Positions 1 through 9,308 of a DNA stretch of 35,899 bases are shown here, piece after piece (the stretch's first letter is position 1; each line of letters begins with the position of its first letter). The notes under the pieces are model-generated. The model did no database searches, had not been told where the DNA came from, and saw only the letters and a program-made list of their open reading frames with translations. The stretch covers positions 1 to 35,899 of the forward strand of contig PCTH01000031.1 of NCBI GenBank assembly GCA_002771475.1, in the 5' to 3' direction. The position numbers and the translations under genes are program-made. Source of the DNA: Candidatus Omnitrophica bacterium CG22_combo_CG10-13_8_21_14_all_43_16. Its GTDB lineage: Bacteria; Omnitrophota; Gorgyraeia; Gorgyraeales; Gorgyraeaceae.

Positions 1-135
1 CCCCCCCTAAGATAAAATATCCCTCCGCCTCAGGCGGATAAGGCAACTTGTAGACTACGAGTTTGATAGGCCAGGTGTGTAAGGCCCGTAAGGGTTTCAG
101 CTGACTGGTACTAATCTGCCGAATGGCTTGACCAC
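1..135 (+). rRNA. 23S ribosomal RNA, 3' end (partial)
   Basis: The stretch ends with the conserved tail of large-subunit rRNA. The block GATAGGCCAGGTGTGTAAG is followed by GGTACTAAT and then GGCTTGACC near 125-133, matching the last helices of bacterial 23S rRNA. Only this 3' fragment is in the window; the rest lies upstream. The exact 3' end is uncertain by a few bases. A short AT-rich spacer without a tRNA separates it from 5S. Confidence 0.93.
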
Positions 136-188
136 TTATTAATTTAGTAGTTTAGCTGCATTGCTGATTTTTGAAATACGAAGAAATT

Positions 189-306
189 CCGGAGTGATAA
201 TACTGGAGGGGACACACCCGTTCCCATTCCGAATACGGAAGTTAAGCCCTCCAAGGCCGATGGTACTATACTGGCAACGGTATGGGAGAGTAGGTAGTTG
301 CTCTGG
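189..306 (+). rRNA. 5S ribosomal RNA
   Basis: A 118-base gene with the usual 5S landmarks: CCCGTTCCCATTCCGAATACG in loops B/C, GAAGTTAAGC, and GGGAGAGTAGG towards the 3' end. The closing helix is visible as CCGGAG (189-194) pairing with CTCTGG (301-306) with one G-U pair. It lies about 53 bases after the 23S end and is followed at once by a strong terminator, so it closes the rRNA operon. Ends may shift by two or three bases. Confidence 0.95.
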
Positions 307-314
307 TTAATTTT

Positions 315-352
315 AAGGGGCGCAGTGATTTTTCATTGCGCCCCTTTTTATT
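315..352 (+). terminator. Rho-independent terminator of the rRNA operon
   Basis: A 14-bp stem (315-328 with 333-346, one G-T pair) carries the core GGGGCGCAGTGA, has a TTTT loop and is followed by a T-rich tail. Its place just after 5S makes it the end of the rRNA transcript. Confidence 0.93.
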
Positions 353-364
353 TTATGTTATAAT
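336..364 (+). promoter_or_regulatory. Probable sigma70-type promoter of the EF-G2 gene
   Basis: A perfect -10 box TATAAT lies at 359-364. Seventeen bases upstream is a weak -35, TTGCGC (336-341), inside the 3' arm of the rRNA terminator. Transcription would start near 371, just before the AAGGAGG ribosome site at 377-383. The -35 matches consensus at only three positions, so the call rests mainly on the -10 and the context. Confidence 0.5.
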
Positions 365-388
365 CTTGCGAAAATAAGGAGGCTTACC

Positions 389-2449
389 TTGGCGGATTAT
401 ACTATTAAGGATATAAGGAATATAGCTTTAATATCCCATGCTGGGAGCGGAAAAACGAGTTTTGCAGAGGCGATTGTTTATAACGCAGGCGCGTCTAACA
501 GGTTTGGGAAGGTAGATGACGGCACAAGCGTCAGCGATTACAGCGAAGATGAAATAGAGAGAAAGGTCTCTATAAGCGCCAGCATCCTTAGTTTTAAATA
601 CGCCAATAAGCGGATTAATATAATAGATGCCCCGGGTTACGCGGATTTCATAGGAGAGATGCTGTCCAGCCTGAACGCGGTTGACAGCGCAATGCTCTTA
701 ATAGACGCCCATGACGGTATCCGGGTAGGGACAGAGAAGACCTGGTCAATGGCAAACGAGATGGACCTTGCCAGGGCCATTTTCTTGAATAAATTTGACA
801 AGGAAAATATAAATTTTCACGGCGTGGTGAATGCCATTAAAGAAAGACTAGATAAAAATTGTGTCCTTGTTAATGTACCTATAGGCACAGGGCCTGATTT
901 CAAAGGGGTAGCGGATCTTCTGGATAAATCAGCTTTAGATGCGCTCAATGGGGAAGATAAACAAAATGCCCTGAAACTGAAGAATGTTTTGATTGAGGCG
1001 ATAGCTGAAGCAAATGATGAGCTTTTGGAAAAATATCTGGAAGGAAAAGAATTGACCCCGGAAGAGATAAAACTGGGATTTAAAAAAGCTGTTTCAAACA
1101 AGGAGCTGTTTCCGATTTATTGCGGCTCAGCTACTTTGAATATAGGCATAAAAGAACTTATGGCAAGCCTGTTTGACATATTGCCTTCTCCTTTAGACTC
1201 AAAACTGAGAAATGCCAAGGACCCGAATACGAATCAGGATAAGGATCTGAAGCCTGATGGCGCCGGGAATTTCAGCGGGTTTGTGTTTAAAACAGTCTCT
1301 GACCCGTACGTGGGACAGCTTACTATTTTCAGGGTGTATACGGGCAGCATTAAAACAGACACATCTTTTTATAATTCCACAAAAAGGACCACTGAAAGGA
1401 TAGGCCATCTTCTGAGCGTGTTTGGAAAAGAGCAGAGGCCCGTGACTGAGGCGATAGCGGGAGATATCGTGGCTGTCGCAAAATTAAAAGAAACATCCAC
1501 GGGCGACTCATTGTGCATTGAAAAGGATCCGGTGGTTTTCAGCCCTATTGAATTTCCCGAGCCCGCGATTTCATTTTCAATAAAGCCGAAGACCAGGGCA
1601 GACGAGGATAAGATTTCCATAGCGCTGCATAAACTTGTCAACGAAGATCAGACGTTTAAAACAAAAAGAGAAGAGCAGACAAAAGAACTTATCATATCAG
1701 GCATGGGAGATCTGCATCTGGATATCATGATCAACCGCCTTAAAAAAAGATTCGGCGTGGATGTGGAAAAAGGCACGCCCAAGGTAGCGTATAAAGAAAC
1801 TATCAAGAAAATGACAAAGCTGCAGGGTAAATATAAAAGGCAGACGGGCGGCCATGGCCAATACGGAGATTGCTGGCTTCAATTAGACCCTTTGGAAAGA
1901 GGCAAGGGTTTTGAATTTGTGGATAAAGTAGTGGGAGGAGTAATTCCGAAAAATTACATACCGTCTATTCAAAAAGGCGTGGTGGAGGCAATGTCCAAGG
2001 GGGCGCTTGCCGGGCATCAAATAGTCGATATGAGGGTTACTGTATATGACGGCTCTTATCACGAGGTGGATTCTTCCGATATGGCGTTTAAGATCGCGGG
2101 GTCGCTGGCGCTGCGAAAAGGAGTGCTTGAGGCTAATCCCGTATTATTGGAACCCATAATGGACGTGGATGTTATTGTGCCTGAAGAATTTATGGGGGAT
2201 ATAACAGGGGATTTGAACTCAAGGCGAGGCAGGATCGCAGGCATGGATGTGCAGGGCAAATATCAGGTCATAAAGGCAAAGGTGCCCATAGCTGAAATGT
2301 CAAAATACGCGTCAGAGCTCAAGTCAATAACAGGCGGCAGGGGTTCGTATTCGATGAGATTTTCGCATTACGATGAAGTGCCTGCGAAATCGGCGCAGAT
2401 TATTATTGCAAAATACCAGGAGACGAAGAAAGAAGAACAGGAAGGTTAA
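389..2449 (+). CDS. Elongation factor G-like GTPase, EF-G2/FusA2 type
   Basis: A translational GTPase of 686 residues with the EF-G domain order: G domain (about 1-260), domain II (about 295-380), and domains III to V to the C-terminus. The P-loop is HAGSGKT (17-23), the G3 box is DAPGYADF (80-87) and the G4 box is NKFD (134-137). Canonical EF-G has AHIDAGKTT and DTPGH; the tyrosine at position 84 in place of the catalytic histidine and the short P-loop are typical of the EF-G2/FusA2 group. The true translocase EF-G should therefore be encoded elsewhere, and the precise role of EF-G2 is not settled. Translation starts at TTG (389), supported by AAGGAGG at 377-383. It opens the run that continues into yebC 17 bases later. 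Confidence 0.9.
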   Translation: MADYTIKDIRNIALISHAGSGKTSFAEAIVYNAGASNRFGKVDDGTSVSDYSEDEIERKVSISASILSFKYANKRINIIDAPGYADFIGEMLSSLNAVDSAMLLIDAHDGIRVGTEKTWSMANEMDLARAIFLNKFDKENINFHGVVNAIKERLDKNCVLVNVPIGTGPDFKGVADLLDKSALDALNGEDKQNALKLKNVLIEAIAEANDELLEKYLEGKELTPEEIKLGFKKAVSNKELFPIYCGSATLNIGIKELMASLFDILPSPLDSKLRNAKDPNTNQDKDLKPDGAGNFSGFVFKTVSDPYVGQLTIFRVYTGSIKTDTSFYNSTKRTTERIGHLLSVFGKEQRPVTEAIAGDIVAVAKLKETSTGDSLCIEKDPVVFSPIEFPEPAISFSIKPKTRADEDKISIALHKLVNEDQTFKTKREEQTKELIISGMGDLHLDIMINRLKKRFGVDVEKGTPKVAYKETIKKMTKLQGKYKRQTGGHGQYGDCWLQLDPLERGKGFEFVDKVVGGVIPKNYIPSIQKGVVEAMSKGALAGHQIVDMRVTVYDGSYHEVDSSDMAFKIAGSLALRKGVLEANPVLLEPIMDVDVIVPEEFMGDITGDLNSRRGRIAGMDVQGKYQVIKAKVPIAEMSKYASELKSITGGRGSYSMRFSHYDEVPAKSAQIIIAKYQETKKEEQEG

Positions 2450-2466
2450 CAAGGGGGTTTGAAAAT

Positions 2467-3207
2467 ATGTCAGGTCATTCAAAATGGGCCACCATTAAAC
2501 ACAAAAAAGCCGCTACGGACGCAAAAAGAGGAAATCTTTTTACAAAGCTTATCAGGGAAATAACAGTCGCTGCTAAAAACGGCGGCGGGGACATCGTTAC
2601 AAACGTAAGGCTCAGGACAGCTGTTGACAGGGCGAAACAATCCAGCATGCCCCAGAATAATATTGACCGCGCCATTAAAAAAGGCATAGGAGATCTGGAA
2701 GGCGTTATATATGAGGAATTTAATATAGAAGGCTATGGCGTGGGAGGGGTTGCGATAATAGCGGAGATCCTGACTGACAATAAGAACAGGAGCACAGCTG
2801 AGATAAGGAATATATTTTCCAAGAAGAACGGAAATGTGGCAGGGGCAGGTTCAGTGGGATGGATGTTCCAGAAAAAAGGGTATATAGAAATAGATAAAAA
2901 AGCTTATCCTGACGAGGATAAAATAATGGGCATAGTTCTTGACGCGGGCGCTCAGGATATGCAGACAGAAGAAGATGCATACGAAGTCGTGACAGATACA
3001 AAGGACCTGGAAAATATAAAAAAAGCACTGGAAGCCAATAGTATCAAAACAAAATCCGCCGAGATTACCATGATACCGTCTACGACAGTCAAGCTGGAAG
3101 GCGAAGCGGCAAAGCAGGTTCTGGGATTGGTAGAAGCGCTTGAAGAGCACGATGACGTCCAGAACGTGTATGCCAATTTTGACATCCCGGATGAATTGCT
3201 ACAGTAA
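2467..3207 (+). CDS. yebC: YebC/TACO1-family protein
   Basis: The protein has 246 residues, the normal YebC length, and the family's unmistakable N-terminus MSGHSKWATIKHKK followed by ATDAKRGNLFTKLIREI. Further family signatures are the MPQNNIDRAIKKG segment and the alternating acidic C-terminal half ending in DDVQNVYANFDIP. Members were first described as DNA-binding regulators; more recent work links the family, including mitochondrial TACO1, to helping ribosomes through difficult motifs. The neighbouring EF-G2 gene agrees with a translation role but does not prove it. AAGGGGG lies just before the ATG. In many bacteria yebC is followed by ruvC; here it is followed by queH. Confidence 0.95.
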   Translation: MSGHSKWATIKHKKAATDAKRGNLFTKLIREITVAAKNGGGDIVTNVRLRTAVDRAKQSSMPQNNIDRAIKKGIGDLEGVIYEEFNIEGYGVGGVAIIAEILTDNKNRSTAEIRNIFSKKNGNVAGAGSVGWMFQKKGYIEIDKKAYPDEDKIMGIVLDAGAQDMQTEEDAYEVVTDTKDLENIKKALEANSIKTKSAEITMIPSTTVKLEGEAAKQVLGLVEALEEHDDVQNVYANFDIPDELLQ

Positions 3208-3214
3208 CGTGGTA

Positions 3215-3239
3215 ATGAGGGGAGTGCGACTCCCATCAT
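3215..3239 (+). repeat. Short intergenic hairpin, copy A (GGGAGTGCG family)
   Basis: An 11-bp stem (3215-3225 with 3229-3239, one mismatch) closes on a GCG loop in the gap between yebC and queH. No T-run follows, so it is a poor intrinsic terminator. Its core closely resembles the hairpin after gpsA at 31511-31543. Confidence 0.7.
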
Positions 3240-3254
3240 GATAAATGATTATTT

Positions 3255-3791
3255 ATGAAATTGTTACTGCATATCTGCTGCGGGCCTTGCGCGCTCTATC
3301 CTGTCAAAGAACTTCTGAGTAAAAAATTCGATAAAATCACAGGATTTTTTTATAATCCGAACATACATCCGCCCAGCGAATATAAAAGGCGTAAAGATGC
3401 CTTGTCAGAAGCTGCTTCAAAAATAAGCATTGAAGTTGTGATACCGGAATATAAAATGGAGGAATATTTCAGAAAGACCCTGTCAAAAGAAGATTCTCCT
3501 GAGAGATGCCAGCTTTGCTGGGAATTGAGGCTTTCCGAGACAGCGGATTTTGCAAAGGCTAATGGTTTTGATGCCTTTACAACCACGCTTCTTGTAAGCC
3601 CTTATCAGGACCATGAAAAGATTAAAAAGATAGGAGAAAGAATAGCGGATGAAAAGAGAATTAAATTTTACTATCTGGATTTCAGGCCGGGTTTCAAGGA
3701 TGGCCAGGAGCAGGCTAAGAAAGAAAATCTATACAGGCAGAAATATTGCGGATGCGTATTTTCAGAGCTGGAGAGGGTGAAGGTAAAATAA
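3255..3791 (+). CDS. queH: Epoxyqueuosine reductase QueH
   Basis: The protein has 178 residues of the former DUF208 family, now known as QueH, which reduces epoxyqueuosine to queuosine in tRNA anticodons and is unrelated in sequence to QueG. Visible signatures are the N-terminal HICCGPC cysteine motif (residues 6-12), the CQLCWELRL segment in the middle, TTTLLVSPYQDHEKI, and the C-terminal KYCGCVFSE; these cysteines bind the iron-sulfur and metal centres. It is directly followed by queA and tgt, so the window holds both tRNA-base exchange and the last two modification steps. The ATG has no clear Shine-Dalgarno sequence. Confidence 0.93.
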   Translation: MKLLLHICCGPCALYPVKELLSKKFDKITGFFYNPNIHPPSEYKRRKDALSEAASKISIEVVIPEYKMEEYFRKTLSKEDSPERCQLCWELRLSETADFAKANGFDAFTTTLLVSPYQDHEKIKKIGERIADEKRIKFYYLDFRPGFKDGQEQAKKENLYRQKYCGCVFSELERVKVK

Positions 3792-3797
3792 ACGGAC

Positions 3798-4835
3798 ATG
3801 AAACTATCTGATTTTGATTACAATCTTCCAAAGGAATTGATTGCCCAGTATCCTGCCGAAAAACGGGATGAATCAAGGCTTTTGGTTTTACATAAAGATA
3901 CAGGAGAAATAGAGCACAGGGTTTTCAGGGATATAATAGAATATTTCAATCCGGGGGATTTGGCGGTATTAAACAATACAAAAGTTCTGCCGGCGCAAAT
4001 TGTCGGCAGGAAAGAGACTGGCGGCAAGGTGGAGACGCTGGTATTAAATGCTGGTGAAGGGTCAGGGACAAAAGGCGAATATGAGGTTTTATTGAAACCG
4101 GCAAGAGGATGCAATATCGGGGCCAGGATTATATTCGGCAACGGAGAATTAAACGCTGAAGTTATAAGGATAGAGAATGGCAGGAGGTTTTTAAAATTTG
4201 ACTGTAACGGTAACCTGGAAAAGGTATTGGATAGATTAGGCGAGATGCCCCTGCCGCCGTATATAAAACGAGAAGCGACTGGTTTTGATTCAGAAAGATA
4301 TCAGACAGTCTATGCGGTTAAGAGCGGGGCTGTGGCAGCGCCTACAGCAGGCCTGCATTTTACAAAGCAGCTTTTAGCGGATATCGCTAAAAAAGGAGCG
4401 GGCATAGAATATGTTACGCTTCACGTAGGGTATGGGACATTTAAGCCTGTCAGCAGTGAGCAGATAGAAGAACATAAGATGGAAAAAGAATATTTTGAGA
4501 TAGAACAAGATGTTGTTAAAAGTATAAAAAATAGAAAAGGCAGAATAATAGCTGTCGGGACAACGAGCGCAAGGGTACTGGAATCGGTTTATGCATGCGT
4601 AGGAGAGGGTTTTAAATCCTCTCCTATGGCAGGCTGGACGGAGTTGTTTATATATCCGGGATATAAATTCAAGGTAGCCTCCGCGCTTCTGACTAATTTC
4701 CACCTGCCAAAGACCACGCTTTTAATGCTGGTAGCCGCATTTTGCGGAAGAGGACTTTTATTTAAGGCATACGAGGAAGCTATAAAGGAAAAATACAGAT
4801 TTTATTCGTATGGGGATGCGATGTTGATTATTTAA
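3798..4835 (+). CDS. queA: S-adenosylmethionine:tRNA ribosyltransferase-isomerase QueA
   Basis: The protein has 345 residues, the usual QueA length. It transfers and isomerises the ribosyl part of S-adenosylmethionine onto 7-aminomethyl-7-deazaguanine in tRNA, forming epoxyqueuosine. Family blocks seen are MKLSDFDYNLPKELIAQYP at the N-terminus, RDESRLLVL, the PLPPYIKR segment, GAVAAPTAGLHFT, the THVGYGTF-like HVGYGTFKPV, and TNFHLPKTTLLMLV near the end. It sits six bases after queH and three before tgt, so the three queuosine genes form one unit. Confidence 0.97.
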   Translation: MKLSDFDYNLPKELIAQYPAEKRDESRLLVLHKDTGEIEHRVFRDIIEYFNPGDLAVLNNTKVLPAQIVGRKETGGKVETLVLNAGEGSGTKGEYEVLLKPARGCNIGARIIFGNGELNAEVIRIENGRRFLKFDCNGNLEKVLDRLGEMPLPPYIKREATGFDSERYQTVYAVKSGAVAAPTAGLHFTKQLLADIAKKGAGIEYVTLHVGYGTFKPVSSEQIEEHKMEKEYFEIEQDVVKSIKNRKGRIIAVGTTSARVLESVYACVGEGFKSSPMAGWTELFIYPGYKFKVASALLTNFHLPKTTLLMLVAAFCGRGLLFKAYEEAIKEKYRFYSYGDAMLII

Positions 4836-5945
<1,110 letters not shown>

Positions 5946-5959
5946 AAAAAGGAGGATGT

Positions 5960-6265
5960 ATGCAGGGAACTACAGGAGCGTCAGGAGCAGCTATGATGGC
6001 GAATTTTTTACCGATAATATTGATATTTGTAATATTCTATTTTATGCTGATAAGGCCTCAGCAGAAAAAACAGAAGGATTTCGAAAAGATGCTGTCGGAA
6101 CTTAAGAAGAATGACGAGGTTGTGACTAACGGCGGTATTCACGGGACTATATTAAATGTAAAAGACGCAACATTGACTCTTAAGATAGATGATAATGTAA
6201 AGGTAGAGATAAACAAAAGCGCGATCGGATATGTAAAAAAGAGCCGTGGAGGTTCAAATGACTAA
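5960..6265 (+). CDS. yajC: Preprotein translocase subunit YajC
   Basis: A small membrane protein of 101 residues with one N-terminal transmembrane helix (about residues 12-32, FLPIILIFVIFYFMLI) followed at once by RPQQKKQKDF, the hallmark of YajC. The rest is a cytoplasmic domain with the NDEVVTNGGIHGTI segment. YajC associates with SecDF at the SecYEG channel. A strong GGAGG at 5951-5955 marks the ATG. Its last eight bases overlap the start of secDF. Confidence 0.96.
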   Translation: MQGTTGASGAAMMANFLPIILIFVIFYFMLIRPQQKKQKDFEKMLSELKKNDEVVTNGGIHGTILNVKDATLTLKIDDNVKVEINKSAIGYVKKSRGGSND

Positions 6266-8429
6266 GAATTTACAAGGGAGGATAGCTTTAGCTCTCGGCG
6301 TTCTGGTGTTTGCGCTGGTGGGCATGCTCCCTTTAAAAGAGAAAATTAACCTTGGCCTTGATCTACAAGGGGGCATGCATCTTTTGCTTAAGGTGGATAC
6401 TTCAGGACTGCCGGAAGAAGCAAAAGAAGATGCGCCTCTTAAAGCCCTGGAAATTATACGCAATAGGATTGATGAGTTCGGCGTAAAGGAACTTTCTGTG
6501 TACAGGCAGGGAACGGATGAAATAGTTGTCCAGCTTCCGGGCGTTACAGACAGGGATAGGGCAAGAGAACTGATAGGCAAGACAGCTCTTTTAGAGTTTA
6601 AACTTGTAGAGGATAGTCAGGATTTATACGCCAAGGCCCTGGAAGGCCAGGTGCCGGATGGCTATGAACTTAAAGATGTGGATAAAGAAAAAATATTATT
6701 GAACCAAAAAACCCTGCTTACCGGGGACACGCTTGTCAACGCAGAAGTGAAATTTGACCAGTCCCGCTTCAATGAGCCTTACGTGGCCATTGAATTCAAC
6801 GCAAAAGGCTCAAGCGTATTTTCTGAAATAACAGGCGCAAATACAGGAAAGAGATTGGCGATTGTCCTGGATGGCAAAGTCCATTCAGCCCCCAGGATAA
6901 ACGAGAGGATACCTTCCGGGAAGGCGAGCATCACAGGAAGATTTACAGTGGAAGAGGCAAGCGACCTGGCTATAATTTTACGCGCAGGTACTCTGCCTGC
7001 CCCGATTTACATAGAAGAGGAAAGGACAGTGGGGCCTTTACTGGGCCGGGATTCCATAAATAGCGGGATACGCGCTTCTCTTATAGGCCTTATTTTAATC
7101 TTTATATTCATGGTGGTATATTATTTATTCGCAGGGATGATCGCAAGCTTTGCAATGCTTCTGAACTTTGTGATAATCCTCGGAACACTCGGGTGGATAC
7201 ATACTACTTTGACTTTACCCGGTATCGCGGGCATGATCCTGACTATAGGCATGGCAGTTGACGCGAATGTCCTTATATTTGAGCGCATGCGCGAAGAAAT
7301 GGCTACAGGAAAACACATGAGGAGCGTTATATCTTTTGGATACGATAAGGCATACAGCGCCATATTGGACTCAAATATAACAACGCTGATCGCCGCAGCG
7401 CTTTTATTTCAGTTCGGGTCAGGGCCTATAAAAGGTTTTGGCGTAACCCTTAGCATAGGTTTGATGGCTAGCATGTTCACAGGCATATTTGTAACGCGCA
7501 TCATATTTGAACTGATTTCCACAAATAAAAATTTTACAAAACTGCCTATGCTGAAATTGTTTCCAAAGACAAACATCGATTTTATAGCCAAGCGCTGGAT
7601 TGCTTATACGCTTTCAATAATCGTGCTTCTGGCAGGACTTGGGACGTTTATCATGCGCGGTGAAAAGATGTACGGCATTGACTTTACAGGCGGCCAGATA
7701 CAGGAATATTCTTTTTCAAAGCATGTCAGCACGGAAGATGTAAGAAAGATTATTGACGGCATTGGAGTCAAAGATGCGACAATACAGCAGTTCGTGAATA
7801 AAAACCAGGTGCTGATCAAGACATCCCTGGATGAGGCGGATAAAATAGGCGATGCGCTTAAAACAGGTTTTCAGGATAATCCTTATGAGCTTCTCCGCGT
7901 TGAAAAGGTAGGGCCTTCAGTAGGGAAACTTTTGAAGAAAAACGCGCTTCTGGCGCTCATATGGAGTTTAGCCGGTATATTGATCTACGTGGGCATAAGG
8001 TTTAAAAATATGGCATTTGCGGCCGCGGGCGTACTAGCGCTGTTCCATGACGTTTTTATAGGAATGGGCGCATTGGCCATGGCAGGCGGAGAAATGGATT
8101 TAAACATCATAGCAGCGCTTTTGACAATAGCCGGTTATTCCGTAAACGACACAATTGTAATATATGACAGGATCAGGGAAAATTTAAAACTCTACCGCAA
8201 GGCGTCCATGAAAGAGATTGTGAACATGAGCGTCAATCAGACTCTCTCTCGCACAGTGATTACCACTTTTATGACATTATTAGCGGTTGTGTCTATTTTT
8301 CTTTTCGGAGGAGAGGTTTTAAGGCCGTTTTCTTTTGTGCTTCTGGCCGGCATGATATCAGGAGTTTATTCAACAGTATTTATTGCGTCTCCTTTGCTCA
8401 TATCCTGGCATTCGAGACAGACGAAATAA
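6258..8429 (+). CDS. secDF: Fused protein translocase subunit SecDF
   Basis: The best start is ATG 6258, five bases after GGAGG (6248-6252); a GTG at 6246 would overlap that site. The 723-residue product joins SecD and SecF, which are separate proteins in many bacteria. It uses the proton gradient to pull translocated chains out of SecYEG. SecD signatures are INLGLDLQGGMHLLL near the N-terminus, the large periplasmic P1 region, and TIGMAVDANVLIFERMREE. SecF begins around residue 440, with YGIDFTGGQIQEYSF near 471 and GYSVNDTIVIYDRIREN near 630. Two sets of six predicted membrane helices frame the two periplasmic parts. The ATG overlaps the yajC stop by eight bases, so the two are translationally coupled. 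Confidence 0.96.
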   Translation: MTKNLQGRIALALGVLVFALVGMLPLKEKINLGLDLQGGMHLLLKVDTSGLPEEAKEDAPLKALEIIRNRIDEFGVKELSVYRQGTDEIVVQLPGVTDRDRARELIGKTALLEFKLVEDSQDLYAKALEGQVPDGYELKDVDKEKILLNQKTLLTGDTLVNAEVKFDQSRFNEPYVAIEFNAKGSSVFSEITGANTGKRLAIVLDGKVHSAPRINERIPSGKASITGRFTVEEASDLAIILRAGTLPAPIYIEEERTVGPLLGRDSINSGIRASLIGLILIFIFMVVYYLFAGMIASFAMLLNFVIILGTLGWIHTTLTLPGIAGMILTIGMAVDANVLIFERMREEMATGKHMRSVISFGYDKAYSAILDSNITTLIAAALLFQFGSGPIKGFGVTLSIGLMASMFTGIFVTRIIFELISTNKNFTKLPMLKLFPKTNIDFIAKRWIAYTLSIIVLLAGLGTFIMRGEKMYGIDFTGGQIQEYSFSKHVSTEDVRKIIDGIGVKDATIQQFVNKNQVLIKTSLDEADKIGDALKTGFQDNPYELLRVEKVGPSVGKLLKKNALLALIWSLAGILIYVGIRFKNMAFAAAGVLALFHDVFIGMGALAMAGGEMDLNIIAALLTIAGYSVNDTIVIYDRIRENLKLYRKASMKEIVNMSVNQTLSRTVITTFMTLLAVVSIFLFGGEVLRPFSFVLLAGMISGVYSTVFIASPLLISWHSRQTK

Positions 8430-8441
8430 TAATGTTGGCGT

Positions 8442-9308
8442 ATGGATAAATTTAAAGAAATCAAACGAATACTGATAGTCATCCTTTTTTTTAACTGGCT
8501 CGTGGCTTTCTCTAAGCTCATATACGGGCTCATCACAAAATCTGCCGCAATGACTGCGGACGGGGTGCATTCTTTTGCAGACGGCGCTTCTAATATCATA
8601 GGCCTTGTGGGCATATGGGCCGCTTCCAAGCCGGTTGATAAAGACCATCCGTACGGCCATAAAAAATATGAGACTATTGCCACGCTGGGAATAGCTGTCA
8701 TGCTGTTCCTGGCAAGTTTTGATATTATAAAAGATTCATTTTTGAGGCTATCCCATCCCGTGGTTCCGGATGTAAATATTTTCAGTTTCGGCTTAATAAT
8801 TATAGGTTTTCTGATAAATGCGGTGGTTATGACATATGAGCGCAAAAAAGGCATAGAGTTGTCCAGCGATATATTGGTCTGCGACTCGATACATACAAAA
8901 AGCGACATGTTTGTCTCAGGCGCGGTTATTGTAACGCTTATATCCACAAAATTAGGTTTTCCCATGCTTGATACGCTGGTTGCGCTTATTATAGGCGTAT
9001 TGATTGCCAAGGCAGGATTTGAAATATTAAAGAAAAGCTCCGATGTATTATGCGACAGAGAAGCTATTGAAAAAGCCAGGATAGCCAGGGTGGTAAACAG
9101 CATATCCGGGGTAAAGTCCGCGCATAAGATAAGGACGAGAGGCAGGGAAGACGATGTGCATGTGGACCTTCACGTGACAGTCAATACAAAGATGCACGTT
9201 GATGATGCGCACGCCCTCAGCCACAGGATAAGCGATATCCTAAAAGAAAAGATACCGGGAATCACGGATGTGATTGTGCACGTAGAGCCTTTCGAATCTA
9301 AATCATGA
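8442..9308 (+). CDS. Cation diffusion facilitator (CDF) family metal transporter
   Basis: The protein has 288 residues and the CDF plan: six hydrophobic helices over about 1-200 and a cytoplasmic dimerisation domain after about 205. Metal-site motifs are HSFAD (H43 and D47, with D40 before them) and HTKSD (H151 and D155), together with DHPYGHKKYE after helix 2. The C-terminal domain has several histidines (VHVDLHVTV, HVDDAHALSHR). Such proteins export divalent metals, usually zinc, iron, cobalt or manganese, in exchange for protons; the substrate cannot be named from sequence alone. The ATG lacks a clear ribosome site but lies 12 bases after secDF. It overlaps recJ by four bases. Confidence 0.92.
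   Translation: MDKFKEIKRILIVILFFNWLVAFSKLIYGLITKSAAMTADGVHSFADGASNIIGLVGIWAASKPVDKDHPYGHKKYETIATLGIAVMLFLASFDIIKDSFLRLSHPVVPDVNIFSFGLIIIGFLINAVVMTYERKKGIELSSDILVCDSIHTKSDMFVSGAVIVTLISTKLGFPMLDTLVALIIGVLIAKAGFEILKKSSDVLCDREAIEKARIARVVNSISGVKSAHKIRTRGREDDVHVDLHVTVNTKMHVDDAHALSHRISDILKEKIPGITDVIVHVEPFESKS

Noticed and set aside
3238-3258. A six-codon leader frame overlapping the queH start
   Set aside because: Such a short frame occurs often by chance in AT-rich sequence, and it has no ribosome site of its own.
8366-9103. A 245-codon minus-strand open frame opposite the metal transporter gene
   Set aside because: It is antisense to a clear CDF protein with intact metal-binding motifs, and its translation shows no recognisable family.
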